A DNA stretch of 64,000 nucleotides. It comes from Nitrospira_E sp052156535. Lineage in GTDB: Bacteria > Nitrospirota > Nitrospiria > Nitrospirales > UBA8639. Where the stretch lies: assembly GCF_052156535.1 (NCBI RefSeq), contig NZ_JBQKUP010000038.1, positions 62,001-126,000 on the forward strand. Reading direction: 5' to 3'. Shown here piece by piece: positions 17,315 through 26,084 of the stretch. The first letter of the stretch is position 1. Every line of letters starts with the position of its first letter. The notes under the pieces are model-generated. The model did no database searches and was not told the DNA's origin. It was given only the letters and a program-made list of their open reading frames with translations. The position numbers were made by a program, and so were the translations under genes.

Positions 17315-17995
17315 CTACCAGTAATGTGGTTTGCCGTAATGTTTATACAGATTTATTTCATACACCCGTTCGATTGGGGCGGCTGGATCATACTCCGGAG
17401 ATTTTTCAATCTGGTCCTGATTGAGGTCCACGACCATCATTCTCTCTGACCAGTCAATGGATTTATTCCACATGGGACTGATCAACACTTTTCGGCCGGC
17501 GAGCCATTTGGAGGTATCCACGACCAAATAGCGCACGGTCCAATTGGCATCATCAATGAGGAAATTAATAATCTTCCCGATTTCACCATCCGTCGCCTGG
17601 AGGGAAAAATCCTTGAGCCCGTTCGCGCTGGTTAATGTGCCGGGGAACACCGCAAGTTCCCTCTCGTCAATTGGAAAATAGGTATTCCATTGATAATAAT
17701 TGCAGATTTCCCGTTCCTTCTCCCGGGAGAATGGTTTTTCTATTTCAAACTCCGGCGCGCCCTCGACTTGCGCTTTACTGACTAAGGCCCGGAACGACCC
17801 AACATCTTCATGGGGGTGCATAAAACTCTGGGTAGAAATCAACACATGTCGGCCTTGCAACCAATTTCCGGTGTCAGCAGCCAGATAATGGATTTTCCAT
17901 GTCTGATCATTGGCATAGACGTCTGCCACAGTACCGATAATTCCATCTGTACCCTGGAGCACGCAGTTTTTAATTTTATTAAGATCTCGTAACAT
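17315..17995 (-). CDS. Cytoplasmic protein with two PRC-barrel domains
   Basis: The start at 17995 is supported by AAGAGGAA; the frame extends 30 codons upstream without support. About 226 residues with two PRC-like halves: IKNCVLQGTDGIIGTVADVY ... (about 8-70) and LKDFSLQATDGEIGKIINFL ... (about 130-195), both with the D-G-x-I-G-x-(V/I) and TWxIHYLxxDTGxWLxGRxVLIS pattern. The repeated W-L-x-G-R-x-V-L-I-S segments mark an internal duplication. PRC barrels act in RNA processing (RimM) or as envelope/stress regulators; this DUF2171-like form is a stress type by context. No export signal. Confidence 0.88.
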   Translation of the reverse strand: MLRDLNKIKNCVLQGTDGIIGTVADVYANDQTWKIHYLAADTGNWLQGRHVLISTQSFMHPHEDVGSFRALVSKAQVEGAPEFEIEKPFSREKEREICNYYQWNTYFPIDERELAVFPGTLTSANGLKDFSLQATDGEIGKIINFLIDDANWTVRYLVVDTSKWLAGRKVLISPMWNKSIDWSERMMVVDLNQDQIEKSPEYDPAAPIERVYEINLYKHYGKPHYW

Positions 17996-18194
17996 GTCAT
18001 TTCCTCTTCTTGATTGAGTCAGAAAGCGTTTAACCAGTCCGGACGACCATTGACACCAGCTATACGGACATTCAACCTCCATCAACGAAGTGAGTCATCA
18101 TGAAGGTTGTGAACCGAGGAGTTGGCCGTCAATTTGGTATACCGGATTGACGGCCAACTCATAACACACGACACGCTGCCATTCCACTCATGCA

Positions 18195-18674
18195 TCAGTG
18201 ACTTTTTTGTGATGAACTCTGACTGGAAATTGGCGATTGCTGATCCTTGTTCTTCAGGTCTTTGGCGGCCTGTGCGGCCTTTCCTTCCTTATTAGACATA
18301 TTGGGGTTTTTGGGATCGACATCTTCCATTTCCGTCAATTGATCCGCTCGGCTTCCTGGACCACTTCCTTCGTCGAGTGAAGGCTCAGCGGACGGGGTGC
18401 TTCGTTGAATGTTGTCAGGGACATTTTCTTCCGCCGCGGCCGTCGTCATACCTTGGCCGGTCATTCCCTCGGTCTCAGTCAATTGATCAGAACGAGTTCC
18501 AGGGCCACTTCCATGTTCGAGTGATTTCTCGCCAGATGGTGTGCTGCGTTGGATGTTGTCAGGGACATTTTCTTCTGCGGAACCGGCCTTCATTCCCTGA
18601 CCGGCCATTCCCATGGATGTCATACCCAGAATGAACGCGGTTGCCATCAATACAGTTAAAATTCTTTTCATCAC
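18195..18674 (-). CDS. Secreted protein with two 48-residue repeats
   Basis: 159 residues with a signal peptide (MMKRILTVLMATAFILG ... GMAG). Two copies of a 48-residue unit follow at about 22-69 and 70-117: GQGM, then AEENVPDNIQRSTPS, then GSGPG and DQLTE. The C-terminus is Lys/Ser/Gln-rich and likely disordered. GGGAGG precedes the ATG pair. Overall style (AGQGM, SDQL/RADQL) resembles the secreted protein at 60375, suggesting a local family of small exported proteins. No known domain; function unknown. Confidence 0.78.
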   Translation of the reverse strand: MMKRILTVLMATAFILGMTSMGMAGQGMKAGSAEENVPDNIQRSTPSGEKSLEHGSGPGTRSDQLTETEGMTGQGMTTAAAEENVPDNIQRSTPSAEPSLDEGSGPGSRADQLTEMEDVDPKNPNMSNKEGKAAQAAKDLKNKDQQSPISSQSSSQKSH

Positions 18675-19276
18675 ACACCTCCCGAAAAAGTGAAAGTTAA
18701 TTTCAATTGAAAAACTGTTGAGTGTCCAACATTAAAAGCTGAATCCTTCATACCAGATTCTCAATTGCCGTCGTCTCCCTTATGACTAGCATGATCTCCG
18801 CAAACCGACCAATGGACAAATCGGCAATCAGAAAAAACCAAATGTATAAGGTGTGTCCCATGCGGCAACGCTGGCCGACACACCAGAGTCGCCTTGTCCG
18901 GATTCTTCATTCTTTATCAACGGACGACTGCAACAGTCCCACGAGGGGCAGTGCCATATGTCAGAAAGGCTAATGAGAAAAACATGTCGTGTACAACCGT
19001 CAACCACTTTGAGGACAATGTCAAAACTCCTTCCGTTGAGTTGTTCCTGGTCATTTACATGAAAGAGTGATCATGATGAAAGAGACCATACACCTCTCCC
19101 GTGAAGCAGTGAGGCTCGGACCAAAAAAGAAAGGTGTCAGTCAGGATAGATAACCCCTTGACTGACTGAGAGGGTAATGAAATCAACAGCATTGACTCAT
19201 GCAGGTCATCGTCACATTCTCCCGGGCCTTTTACAGAAGCCTTTGGTCCACCCATATTTCTCAAAGGTTACGTAAG
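18675..19276. other. Gene-free stretch with an inverted repeat at 19136-19166
   Basis: No supported gene in about 600 bases. GTCAGTCA at 19136-19143 is the exact complement of TGACTGAC at 19159-19166; this could be an operator or a small hairpin. Otherwise nothing recognisable. Confidence 0.45.
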
Positions 19277-19636
19277 ATGAGAATGTTATTTGTGGAGGAC
19301 AATCCGGACCATCGGGAAATTTCAACAACCCGATTATACTCGTGAGGCTATGTGTGTCAGGAGGTGGCTGGGGGGCGCGAAGGTCTTTGGGTATTGCGCT
19401 CCTCACGGTTTGATCTTGTGATTTGTGATTATCGGATGCCGGAAATGATTGGCTTTCAATTCATCCACACCTTAAAAACGACCAACGATCTCTCAACTAT
19501 TCCCATCATTTTCACGACGACGCATTCTGATCGGACTGTGATTGACCATGCGTTCTCCCTCGGAGCGACCACCACTCTGGTAAAGCCCTATTCCCTGGAA
19601 AATCTGCAAACAGCCCTTGATCTCATCGGGCGCTGA
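19277..19636 (+). pseudogene. Receiver-domain response regulator interrupted by an in-frame TGA
   Basis: Reads MRMLFVEDNPDHREISTTR, LYS, then TGA at 19343-19345, then continues in the same frame: GYVCQEVAGGREGLWVLRSS, RFDLVICDYRMPEM, IIFTTTHSD and LVKPYS. All receiver landmarks are present (acidic pair, acceptor Asp, Thr, Lys) on both sides of the stop, so this was a complete 119-residue receiver broken by one nonsense codon. It could also be a sequencing error. No good ribosome site precedes ATG, and no partner kinase is adjacent. Confidence 0.8.
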
Positions 19637-19943
19637 AGCGGCATCTACAGTCCGGCTTACCTTGGACCCGTGTAAAGCTATTCCTCATCGACGGCGCTTC
19701 GCTTTACTCGACTGAAGTATGCCCGTCCTCGTTTGTATTCTCTTTTCTCCTCATGCAATCTCAACCCTGCCTTTTTTTTTCGCGAACCCGGCATCTCAGA
19801 AGGGAGAATTCTTGCTGGCCCGATAGACATTTTGTCCACCTTCAAAGAGTCACTTGTCTTTTGCATTCCACCCTCCGGTTCCCTCATGATTTTTAGTAGT
19901 TCATGTGATTTGACTCCTTAGCCATTAAAGTGAGAGTAAACTT
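19637..19943. other. Gene-free stretch
   Basis: About 300 bases before the M48 protease gene. Overlapping short frames on both strands lack ribosome sites and family resemblance; nothing else is seen. Confidence 0.4.
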
Positions 19944-20819
19944 ATGCACAACCAACTCGTGCTTCCCCCTTTTCATCTTGGTAAACCTTTTTGGTCTTTG
20001 ATTATGTGCATGACCATGGCGATAGGTTGCGAAACCGTTCCGTATACCGATCGCTCCCAACTTGTTGTGGTTCCGCAATCGCAGGCCACAGAAATGGGTG
20101 AACAGGCCTTCCAGCAAATTCTTTCCGATCCTAAGGTCCAACAATCTCAATCCCCTGAGGAACAAGAAGCCGTAAAACGTGTGGCGGAAAGAATCATCCA
20201 AGCGGCCAAAGAATCCAAATTTGCGGAAGACGCCAAAGCCTTTAAATGGGAAGTCACCGTGATCAAAGATGACCAGACCAAAAATGCGTTTGCCCTGCCG
20301 GGCGGGAAGATTGCCGTCTATACGGGAATCTTCCCCGTTGCAAAAACCGATGCCGGACTGGCGGCCATTCTTGGACACGAGGTCGTCCACGCCCTCGCGC
20401 GTCATGGTTCGGAGCGTATGAGCCAGGAGGTGCTTGCCCAAGCCGGACTATCCGCTGCCGCCGTGGGGCTTGGGGCAAGTGGTGCGGGCCCTGTTGTGGG
20501 GCAGGCCACAATGGCTGCTTTAGGCTTGGGAACAAAAGTCGGCATCCTCCTCCCCTACAGTCGAACGCATGAATCCGAAGCCGACTCTATTGGGCTGATT
20601 CTGGCAGCCCGGGCTGGCTATGATCCTCAGGAAGCGGTTCGGGTGTGGCAACGCATGCAACAGGGAAGTGAGGGAGCCCCTTCAGAATTTCTTTCCACCC
20701 ATCCAAGTCATGAGACGAGAATTACACGTCTTCAAGAAGAAATGCCTGAGGCCTTACAAATCTTCCGGAAGGTGGAACATGCGCCAGAACAGGAACTTCC
20801 GGCTGTCAATCCATCATGA
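19944..20819 (+). CDS. M48-family metalloprotease, lipoprotein (LoiP/BepA-like)
   Basis: 291 residues. The N-terminus has a hydrophobic segment ending in a lipobox, MAIGC (Cys29), so the protein is probably lipid-anchored in the periplasm. The zinc site is HEVVHALARH (His145, Glu146, His149) with the third ligand in HESEADSIG (about 213). The C-terminus has the family signature FLSTHPSHETRITRLQEEMP. Such proteases handle misfolded outer-membrane proteins under stress. The domain is complete, without TPR repeats. Ribosome site weak (GAGAG). It is convergent with the cupin gene downstream. Confidence 0.93.
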   Translation: MHNQLVLPPFHLGKPFWSLIMCMTMAIGCETVPYTDRSQLVVVPQSQATEMGEQAFQQILSDPKVQQSQSPEEQEAVKRVAERIIQAAKESKFAEDAKAFKWEVTVIKDDQTKNAFALPGGKIAVYTGIFPVAKTDAGLAAILGHEVVHALARHGSERMSQEVLAQAGLSAAAVGLGASGAGPVVGQATMAALGLGTKVGILLPYSRTHESEADSIGLILAARAGYDPQEAVRVWQRMQQGSEGAPSEFLSTHPSHETRITRLQEEMPEALQIFRKVEHAPEQELPAVNPS

Positions 20820-20851
20820 ATCATTTTCCTGTGGCAGAAACAACAGGCACA

Positions 20852-21202
20852 TCAAGACGGAGGGACTTCATCGCGACCATGCACGTGGGCTGGGGGGTGG
20901 GTCGCTTCAACAGCGGTAAATGTTTCGAGAATGGTATAGCTGTGACTTGCGCCTTTGGGAACCACCCAACAATCTCCCGCATTCAGCAGAATTGTTTGAC
21001 CCTCCAACTGCAGCTCGGCTCGACCGTGGATGACATATCCGATGGTTTCATAATCCCTGGATGAAGATTCCTGTGTTTCTCCAACAGGTAATTGTTCCCA
21101 TAATCGCATGGCTATTCCAACGCCGGTGGCTAAGTATTTCTGTCCCATGGAACCCTTCGGAGAATGTTCTGATTGGACTTTTTTAATACTCGTATCGACC
21201 AT
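20852..21202 (-). CDS. Cupin-domain protein
   Basis: About 116 residues from ATG at 21202 (AGGAGGCGAGGGCACTC upstream); the frame extends 35 codons further without support. A single cupin barrel is seen: IGYVIHGRAELQLEGQ, ILLNAGDCWVVPKGASHSY, with the G-D-x-x-x-x-P-x-G-x-x-H motif giving one clear His ligand. The first motif has no H-x-H, so metal binding may be partial. Small cupins can be isomerases, dioxygenase-like or sensory. Divergent from the hpnR-like gene. Confidence 0.82.
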   Translation of the reverse strand: MVDTSIKKVQSEHSPKGSMGQKYLATGVGIAMRLWEQLPVGETQESSSRDYETIGYVIHGRAELQLEGQTILLNAGDCWVVPKGASHSYTILETFTAVEATHPPAHVHGRDEVPPS

Positions 21203-21344
21203 GAGTGCCCTCGCCTCCTGTCTGTAGGTGGTTGTCTGAATACACCATAACTGATTGCACCAATGGCAAATACTCTGAAAAACCCTGGCTGATCTTTCGC
21301 AATCCATATTGAAAAAATCGAAAGGGCGGTCTTTTAGTCAATGT

Positions 21345-21380
21345 AAAGGAGATTCGTCTTGAAAATTCTCGCCGTTCATC
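21345..21380 (+). promoter_or_regulatory. Stranded original start of the hpnR-like gene
   Basis: AAAGGAG at 21345-21351 is seven bases before TTG at 21359, which reads LKILAVHP, the typical start of a B12-binding radical SAM protein. This frame then stops at about 21470 after 37 codons. The main reading frame lies in another phase from about 21384 (RLIDLQVETHRDYF). Confidence 0.7.
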
Positions 21381-21395
21381 CCGCGCCTCATAGAT

Positions 21396-22811
21396 TTGCA
21401 GGTGGAAACACACCGGGATTATTTCAGAATATTGAAGGAGTGGTGCCCCGATGTGGTTGCGCTCTCCTGTAATTATTTGCCGAATGTTCCCGAGATCATC
21501 GATCTCGTAAAGATGACCAAGGCCTCGCTGACAAATATTTTCATCGTGGCCGGAGGACACAGCCTTTCCTTTGTCGCCAGGGAGGTTCTGGAGCATGCAG
21601 TGGGCGCCATCGATGCCATTGTCAAAGGAGAAGGCGAACCGGTAATCGGGCCCCTCCTCAACGCAATCCAACATGACCGTTCAAACGTACACCGGCTTCC
21701 CGATGTGGTCACACGAGAAGCTGAGGGACCGCCTCCTGAATTCGTCAAGTCTCTGGATGAGGTGAGGCCGGCCAGACATTTACTTCGTCACCGGAGCAAG
21801 TATTTTCTTGGGGTACTGGATCCTTGCGCATCCATTGAATTGACCCGCGGGTGCCCGTGGGATTGTTCATTTTGTAGTGCCTGGACATTTTATGGACGAA
21901 GTTATCGCCCGGTCAGTCCTGAGGTGGTCGTCGAAGATCTGGCGGGTATTCGTGAACCTGGGGTGTTTTTGGTAGATGATGTGGCTTTCATCCAGTCAGA
22001 GCATGGCATGGCCATTGGTGAGGCCATAGCACGCCGGGGTATCAATAAGTCCCATTACCTCGAAACCCGGGGTGATGTCCTGTTGAGAAATAAAGAAGTC
22101 TTCCGTTTGTGGAAAACGCTGGGAATGAAATATATGTTTATCGGGCTGGAGGCCATAGATCAGGAAGGCTTGATCCAACATCGAAAACGCATCTCACTCG
22201 GCAAAAATTTTGAGGCACTGGAATTTGCCCGCTCTCTGGGCATCATCGTGGCCATTAACATCATTGCCGATCCCAGTTGGGATAAGGAACGATTTGAAAC
22301 CGTGCGTCAATGGTGTTTGGAGGTCCCGGAGGTTGTCAATATCAGTGTCAACACGCCCTACCCCGGCACGGAAACGTGGCACCAGGAATCGCGGAGAGTG
22401 ACGACGCGGGATTACCGGTTATACGACAACCAACATGCGGTGCTCCCCACCCGCTTGCCGCTGCCGGAATTTCATGAAGAGTTGGTCAACACCCAACGAA
22501 TTCTCAACCACAAACATCTCGGCTGGAGTGCGCTAAAAGGCACCATGGGGATGGCAGCCGGCCTCCTCCTCCGCGGGCAGACAAATTTTGTCAAAATGTT
22601 GTGGAGATTTAACAGTGTCTATAATTCAAAATTGCAACTGTCTGACCATCAACGCCCGGTTCCGTATGAGCTGTCTATCCCTTCATCCAGCCATTCGTCA
22701 CCGGAACCCAACCTGTTATTTATCCATAAAGGAAAAGGCCGGGCAGGCCGGGCGTTAGATCCCTCAACGGAAGAATTTGTGGAGTCGACCAGGAGTGGGG
22801 TCAGTCAGTAG
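21396..22811 (+). CDS. hpnR: Hopanoid C-3 methylase-like B12-binding radical SAM protein, 5' end damaged
   Basis: The 471-residue frame carries the end of a cobalamin-binding domain (PDVVALSCNYLPNVPEIIDL ... VAGGHS) and a full radical SAM domain with the three-Cys cluster motif CPWDCSFC (about 153-160). Other features are FYGRSYRPVSPE and NISVNTPYPGTETW, which I recognise from HpnR, the enzyme that adds the C-3 methyl of hopanoids. The usual N-terminus is missing about 25-30 residues: the original start (TTG 21359 with AAAGGAG) reads LKILAVHP but in a different frame, and homology resumes at RLIDLQ. The frame used here opens at a TTG with no ribosome site. The product may be absent or inactive. 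No other hopanoid genes are present. Confidence 0.82.
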   Translation: MQVETHRDYFRILKEWCPDVVALSCNYLPNVPEIIDLVKMTKASLTNIFIVAGGHSLSFVAREVLEHAVGAIDAIVKGEGEPVIGPLLNAIQHDRSNVHRLPDVVTREAEGPPPEFVKSLDEVRPARHLLRHRSKYFLGVLDPCASIELTRGCPWDCSFCSAWTFYGRSYRPVSPEVVVEDLAGIREPGVFLVDDVAFIQSEHGMAIGEAIARRGINKSHYLETRGDVLLRNKEVFRLWKTLGMKYMFIGLEAIDQEGLIQHRKRISLGKNFEALEFARSLGIIVAINIIADPSWDKERFETVRQWCLEVPEVVNISVNTPYPGTETWHQESRRVTTRDYRLYDNQHAVLPTRLPLPEFHEELVNTQRILNHKHLGWSALKGTMGMAAGLLLRGQTNFVKMLWRFNSVYNSKLQLSDHQRPVPYELSIPSSSHSSPEPNLLFIHKGKGRAGRALDPSTEEFVESTRSGVSQ

Positions 22812-22859
22812 ATTTTCAGTGGGGCAAGAGACGCGTCTGAAAGAAGAGTGGATTCCGCA

Positions 22860-22890
22860 GCAAGAACCCGCCGGGATGGCGGGTTCTTGC
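22860..22890. terminator. Bidirectional terminator-like hairpin
   Basis: GCAAGAACCCGCC and GGCGGGTTCTTGC form a perfect 13-bp stem with a 5-base loop, between two convergent genes. No long T-run on either side. Confidence 0.75.
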
Positions 22891-22938
22891 TAATCAGCTT
22901 TCTATCACTATGAGGTTTGTTTCAGGGATTTCCCAAAG

Positions 22939-23298
22939 TTAATCCCAATAGGGGTCATAACCATAATAGGCATGAATGCTTTTCCCCCAGGTCACATCGG
23001 CCATATCCGGCCAATTGTCTTTGTCAAAACCGGGAGCCTGTTCTAATTTTTCTTTCGCCACGTTCAATATCAGCACTTCCTCTTCTTGTACGACCTGGAA
23101 GGCCTCCCAGGGAATCGCAAACAGTTTATCTCCCATTCCTAAAAATCCCCCAAACGATAACACCGCATAGGCAATGCGTCCTCCTGAGAGATCGATCATG
23201 AGATCTTTAATTTCTCCCAGGTCTTCTCTCGCCGTATTTTGAACGGTGGTCCCGACAAGCGAACTCGATGAAAGAACCTGACGAATTTTGGTAGTCAT
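22939..23298 (-). CDS. PRC-barrel domain protein
   Basis: 119 residues from ATG at 23298, chosen for AAGGAGG just upstream (a longer frame has none). A single PRC barrel: LVGTTVQNTAREDLGEIKDL, GRIAYAVLSFGGFLGMGDKL and FAIPWEAFQVV. The C-terminal tail (DMADVTWGKSIHAYYGYDPY) is typical of stress-associated PRC proteins. Cytoplasmic. Convergent with the hpnR-like gene and divergent from the next PRC gene at 23508, so the two PRC genes share an upstream region. Confidence 0.9.
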   Translation of the reverse strand: MTTKIRQVLSSSSLVGTTVQNTAREDLGEIKDLMIDLSGGRIAYAVLSFGGFLGMGDKLFAIPWEAFQVVQEEEVLILNVAKEKLEQAPGFDKDNWPDMADVTWGKSIHAYYGYDPYWD

Positions 23299-23507
23299 AA
23301 AACCTCCTTCTTTGGAACCGGTGAGGATAATAAAGAAACAATTCTGATTCGATATACCATGTCCTTCCCATCCGGCCAAACTGAGATAAACCCTTGAAAA
23401 AAGGAATTCCAAACCAGGGTTTTCTCCAGTTGTACCGGGGCATAAATCATTTATCCTGAGGAAAGTATTCACTCAAACTTTTACCTGAGTAAAGGAGGTG
23501 CTACGTT

Positions 23508-24941
23508 ATGTTCAGGCGGAACAAAATGGCCAGATCAGCTATCCTTGCCGGCATTCCATTTCTGACATTACCGTTATTGGCGGAAGCCGGGATGTCACGC
23601 GACCGGTCGGATCGCATGGAATCGGGACGGTCCAACTCCATGGAGCAAATCATCCAGGGAGAAATCTCCAAAAAGAACGGCGACCAAATCACCCTTCGTG
23701 CCAGTAATGGAGAACGCATTACATTTCGCATCAATGATGAAACCAATCGATTGTGTCCACAAGGGGTGAGTTCCAAAATGAATCAAGGCTCCTCGAGCCA
23801 GGATTCGTCAAGCACCGGAAAGACTTCGAGTAGCAGTCTGTTCGGAAGCTCAAGCGGGCAGAGTGCAAGTCAGACTTCATCCGGCACGCAAGGAAGTTCA
23901 TCCAAGGCCGGCTTCTCATTTGGCGAGTGTAATTTTGAAAAAGGAGAATTTGTGAAGGCAAAAGTGGATGAAAATGGGAAGGCCACTTTTGTCCGGTCGA
24001 TGGGCCAGAAGGACGACAATTATTTCAATGCCGGAAGAATGGGAGATGAGTATTTTGTCCTTCCCGCAGGCCAATTAGGCGGCCTGGATATTTCGGACAA
24101 GGATGCCAATTATTCCGTGAAATCGTCCGATGGCCAGGAAATCGGAAGTGTATATCGAGTGATGACCAACAGTAATGGAGACCTGACCTATGCCATCGTG
24201 AGAAAAAAAGAAGATGGACAATTGGTTTCCGTTCCATGGCAGGCGTTGGAAGGATCGGGCAATAAGTCCTTTAAGCTGAACGTGACCCAAAATCAATTAG
24301 GCAATCTTCCCATTCTGGAAGAGGGAGAAAATGCCGGGGCACACGTCCAAAAAAATTGGGATCTCACGGAAGAGCAACAACAGAATTTAGCGAAATGGAA
24401 TGAACGATTGGATCGATTCTATGCTGAACGCGATCGTTATTACGAGGATACGCCCACATTCGAAGGGAATCGGGAAGGTTATGACCGGTACGATCGTGAT
24501 CGGTCTCGCATGAGCCGTTCCGGGTATGACCGATCACGTCACTACCAGGATCAAAATGCCGAGGACTTTCAGACAAGACGTGACAGTTTCAGCCCAACCG
24601 AATTCCCCCCGCATGATCGTGCTTTCCAATATGAAGGAGCGGATCAGCGAAGTTCCTATAACCGGAGTAATCGAGACCGTGACAATTATCGGGGGCAGTC
24701 CCGGTCGCACATGAGGGATTACGATGAGGGTGATTACCGGAATCGCGGAAATCAGCGGTCCATGTATTCACAAAGTCGTGAAAGAAATTACCAGGATCCC
24801 ATGGATCGATCGTCTGACCGGTACAACACCACCACCTCGAGAAGGCAGTATGATCCTCAGAGGCGGGGAGCCGATCAGTATCAATCCCGGCGTTCCGGCG
24901 GGAAGGATTATGATTACCGGCCTGATGGATATCGACCATAA
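23508..24941 (+). CDS. Exported PRC-barrel protein with Ser-rich and Arg/Tyr/Asp-rich low-complexity regions
   Basis: 477 residues; AAAGGAGG precedes ATG. A signal peptide (RRNKMARSAILAGIPFLTLP, then LLAEAG) is followed by a segment with ITLRASNGERITFRIND (about 60-78), a Ser/Gly/Gln tract (about 88-130), a PRC-like domain (about 185-265; IGSVYRVMTNSNGDLTYAIV and VSVPWQALEG) and a long tail rich in Arg, Asp, Tyr and Ser (about 305-477) that is probably disordered. The tail resembles the start of the two-BON protein. A surface or periplasmic role with binding through the charged tail is a guess; the domain layout is visible. Confidence 0.85.
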   Translation: MFRRNKMARSAILAGIPFLTLPLLAEAGMSRDRSDRMESGRSNSMEQIIQGEISKKNGDQITLRASNGERITFRINDETNRLCPQGVSSKMNQGSSSQDSSSTGKTSSSSLFGSSSGQSASQTSSGTQGSSSKAGFSFGECNFEKGEFVKAKVDENGKATFVRSMGQKDDNYFNAGRMGDEYFVLPAGQLGGLDISDKDANYSVKSSDGQEIGSVYRVMTNSNGDLTYAIVRKKEDGQLVSVPWQALEGSGNKSFKLNVTQNQLGNLPILEEGENAGAHVQKNWDLTEEQQQNLAKWNERLDRFYAERDRYYEDTPTFEGNREGYDRYDRDRSRMSRSGYDRSRHYQDQNAEDFQTRRDSFSPTEFPPHDRAFQYEGADQRSSYNRSNRDRDNYRGQSRSHMRDYDEGDYRNRGNQRSMYSQSRERNYQDPMDRSSDRYNTTTSRRQYDPQRRGADQYQSRRSGGKDYDYRPDGYRP

Positions 24942-24951
24942 TCGATTCGTC

Positions 24952-24980
24952 TACCCCTGGGTCTTAAGGGCCCAGGGGTA
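24952..24980. terminator. Hairpin after the low-complexity PRC gene
   Basis: TACCCCTGGG and CCCAGGGGTA form a perfect 10-bp stem about 10 bases past the stop codon. No T-run. Confidence 0.65.
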
Positions 24981-25038
24981 AGGTCCCTATTGAAGGTTAA
25001 CCGTACAACATTCACATTACCTATGAAGGAGAAATGAC

Positions 25039-25368
25039 ATGAAAAAAATCATGACCATGGTGGGGCTTTCAGCGTTCCTTGTCCTTTCGAGCGTCGGAGT
25101 GTTTGCTGACCAATCGAACATGAACCGACAAGATGACCAATCCAACGATCCGGGTATGGGATCCTCAATAGAATCCAAGAGTCCCTCCAGCCAAAATACA
25201 GAACCCTTTGAATCGGAAGAACAAAAGGCCGCTCGCCCAGGCGGTGTGGGCGAAGAAGGATCCATGTTTGGTAGTCCAAGCTCCCTGCCACCAGGCGAAA
25301 CCTCGCCAGGATATACGGGTGAGGATAAAAAGGCAGAGGAAATGGAGAAACGTCAGCAAGGTATGTAA
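25039..25368 (+). CDS. Small secreted protein, 109 residues
   Basis: A clear signal peptide (MKKIMTMVGLSAFLVLSSVG, cleavage after VFA) and GAAGGAG before ATG. The mature part is rich in Ser, Pro, Glu and Gly and lacks Cys; it is likely disordered. No family is recognised. Style and composition are like the secreted proteins at 18195 and 60375. It lies downstream of the exported PRC gene, separated by a hairpin. Confidence 0.75.
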   Translation: MKKIMTMVGLSAFLVLSSVGVFADQSNMNRQDDQSNDPGMGSSIESKSPSSQNTEPFESEEQKAARPGGVGEEGSMFGSPSSLPPGETSPGYTGEDKKAEEMEKRQQGM

Positions 25369-26084
25369 GTCTGACCATCCACCCAAAAATCACTAGGGGA
25401 CAGGGAATGCCATCTAGTGAGGGGTAGGAGCCGATCGGACGAAGGGGAGATCGGACGATCGGCTGATACCCATTTTGACAGAGTTTTTTCATCTCCCATT
25501 TGAATCAAATCTCAATTCTCGGTAATTTTTCTTGTTAATGCCTCAGCCTCTCACCTCCCATAGACATCCAACCGTATACGTCGCCTACCCTTCCTGGATG
25601 TTCATGTCTTCATCACCTGTGCAATTTATCAGCAGGGTCTGTTGAAAAAAGCCACCAGCGGCGTTCTCGCCAATTTCCGATGCTCACGTACTGGCCGTAC
25701 GCTCCGCGTCTGAAATTGGCTGTGGCCTTGCTGGATGGACCCTTCGGGAAGACTCAGGGCATGCTTTTTTGAACAGACCGAAGTTTTTTCCATCCGAGGT
25801 CCTCATGGCCAAATTGGCCTCTGATGTTTTGTAATGTTCAGCACTCTCCAGCAGCATTCGCAAGAGACGGAATCCCCGTAAATGTCGGGAGTGGCGATGG
25901 TAAAAAGGATGTTTCAGAAGTGAAAATAAGAAAATGTGTATTTAAAATTAGCGGAAAGGACGGTATTCGCTGACTCAAGAACGCTTTTCAACCATCATCG
26001 GACTTTTTTTCTCACGACCATTTTTTTTGAAAGGGAACATTCATAGAGGATTCTGCGGTGCCCTTGACCGGCCGGAATAGCGGG
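25369..26084. other. Gene-free stretch containing repeat copy C
   Basis: About 715 bases without a supported gene. AGCCGATCG and CGATCGGCT form an inverted pair near 25429-25464. Repeat copy C occupies 25635-25846. Nothing else recognised. Confidence 0.5.
25635..25846 (-). mobile_element. MITE-like palindromic repeat, copy C (inverted, about 212 bp)
   Basis: Starts GGGTCTGTTGAAAAAAGCC at 25635; the inner partner GCTTTTTTGAACAGACC ends at 25779, giving the best-preserved terminal inverted repeats of the four copies. Related sequence in weaker form continues to about 25846. It carries the CTGAGTCTTCCCGAAGGG segment seen in copy B and the core CGTACGCTCCGCG. Orientation is opposite to copies A, B and D. 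Confidence 0.83.

Noticed and set aside
18377..18634. Plus-strand frame opposite the repeat-containing secreted protein
   Set aside because: Created by the repeat pattern on the other strand; no start signal.
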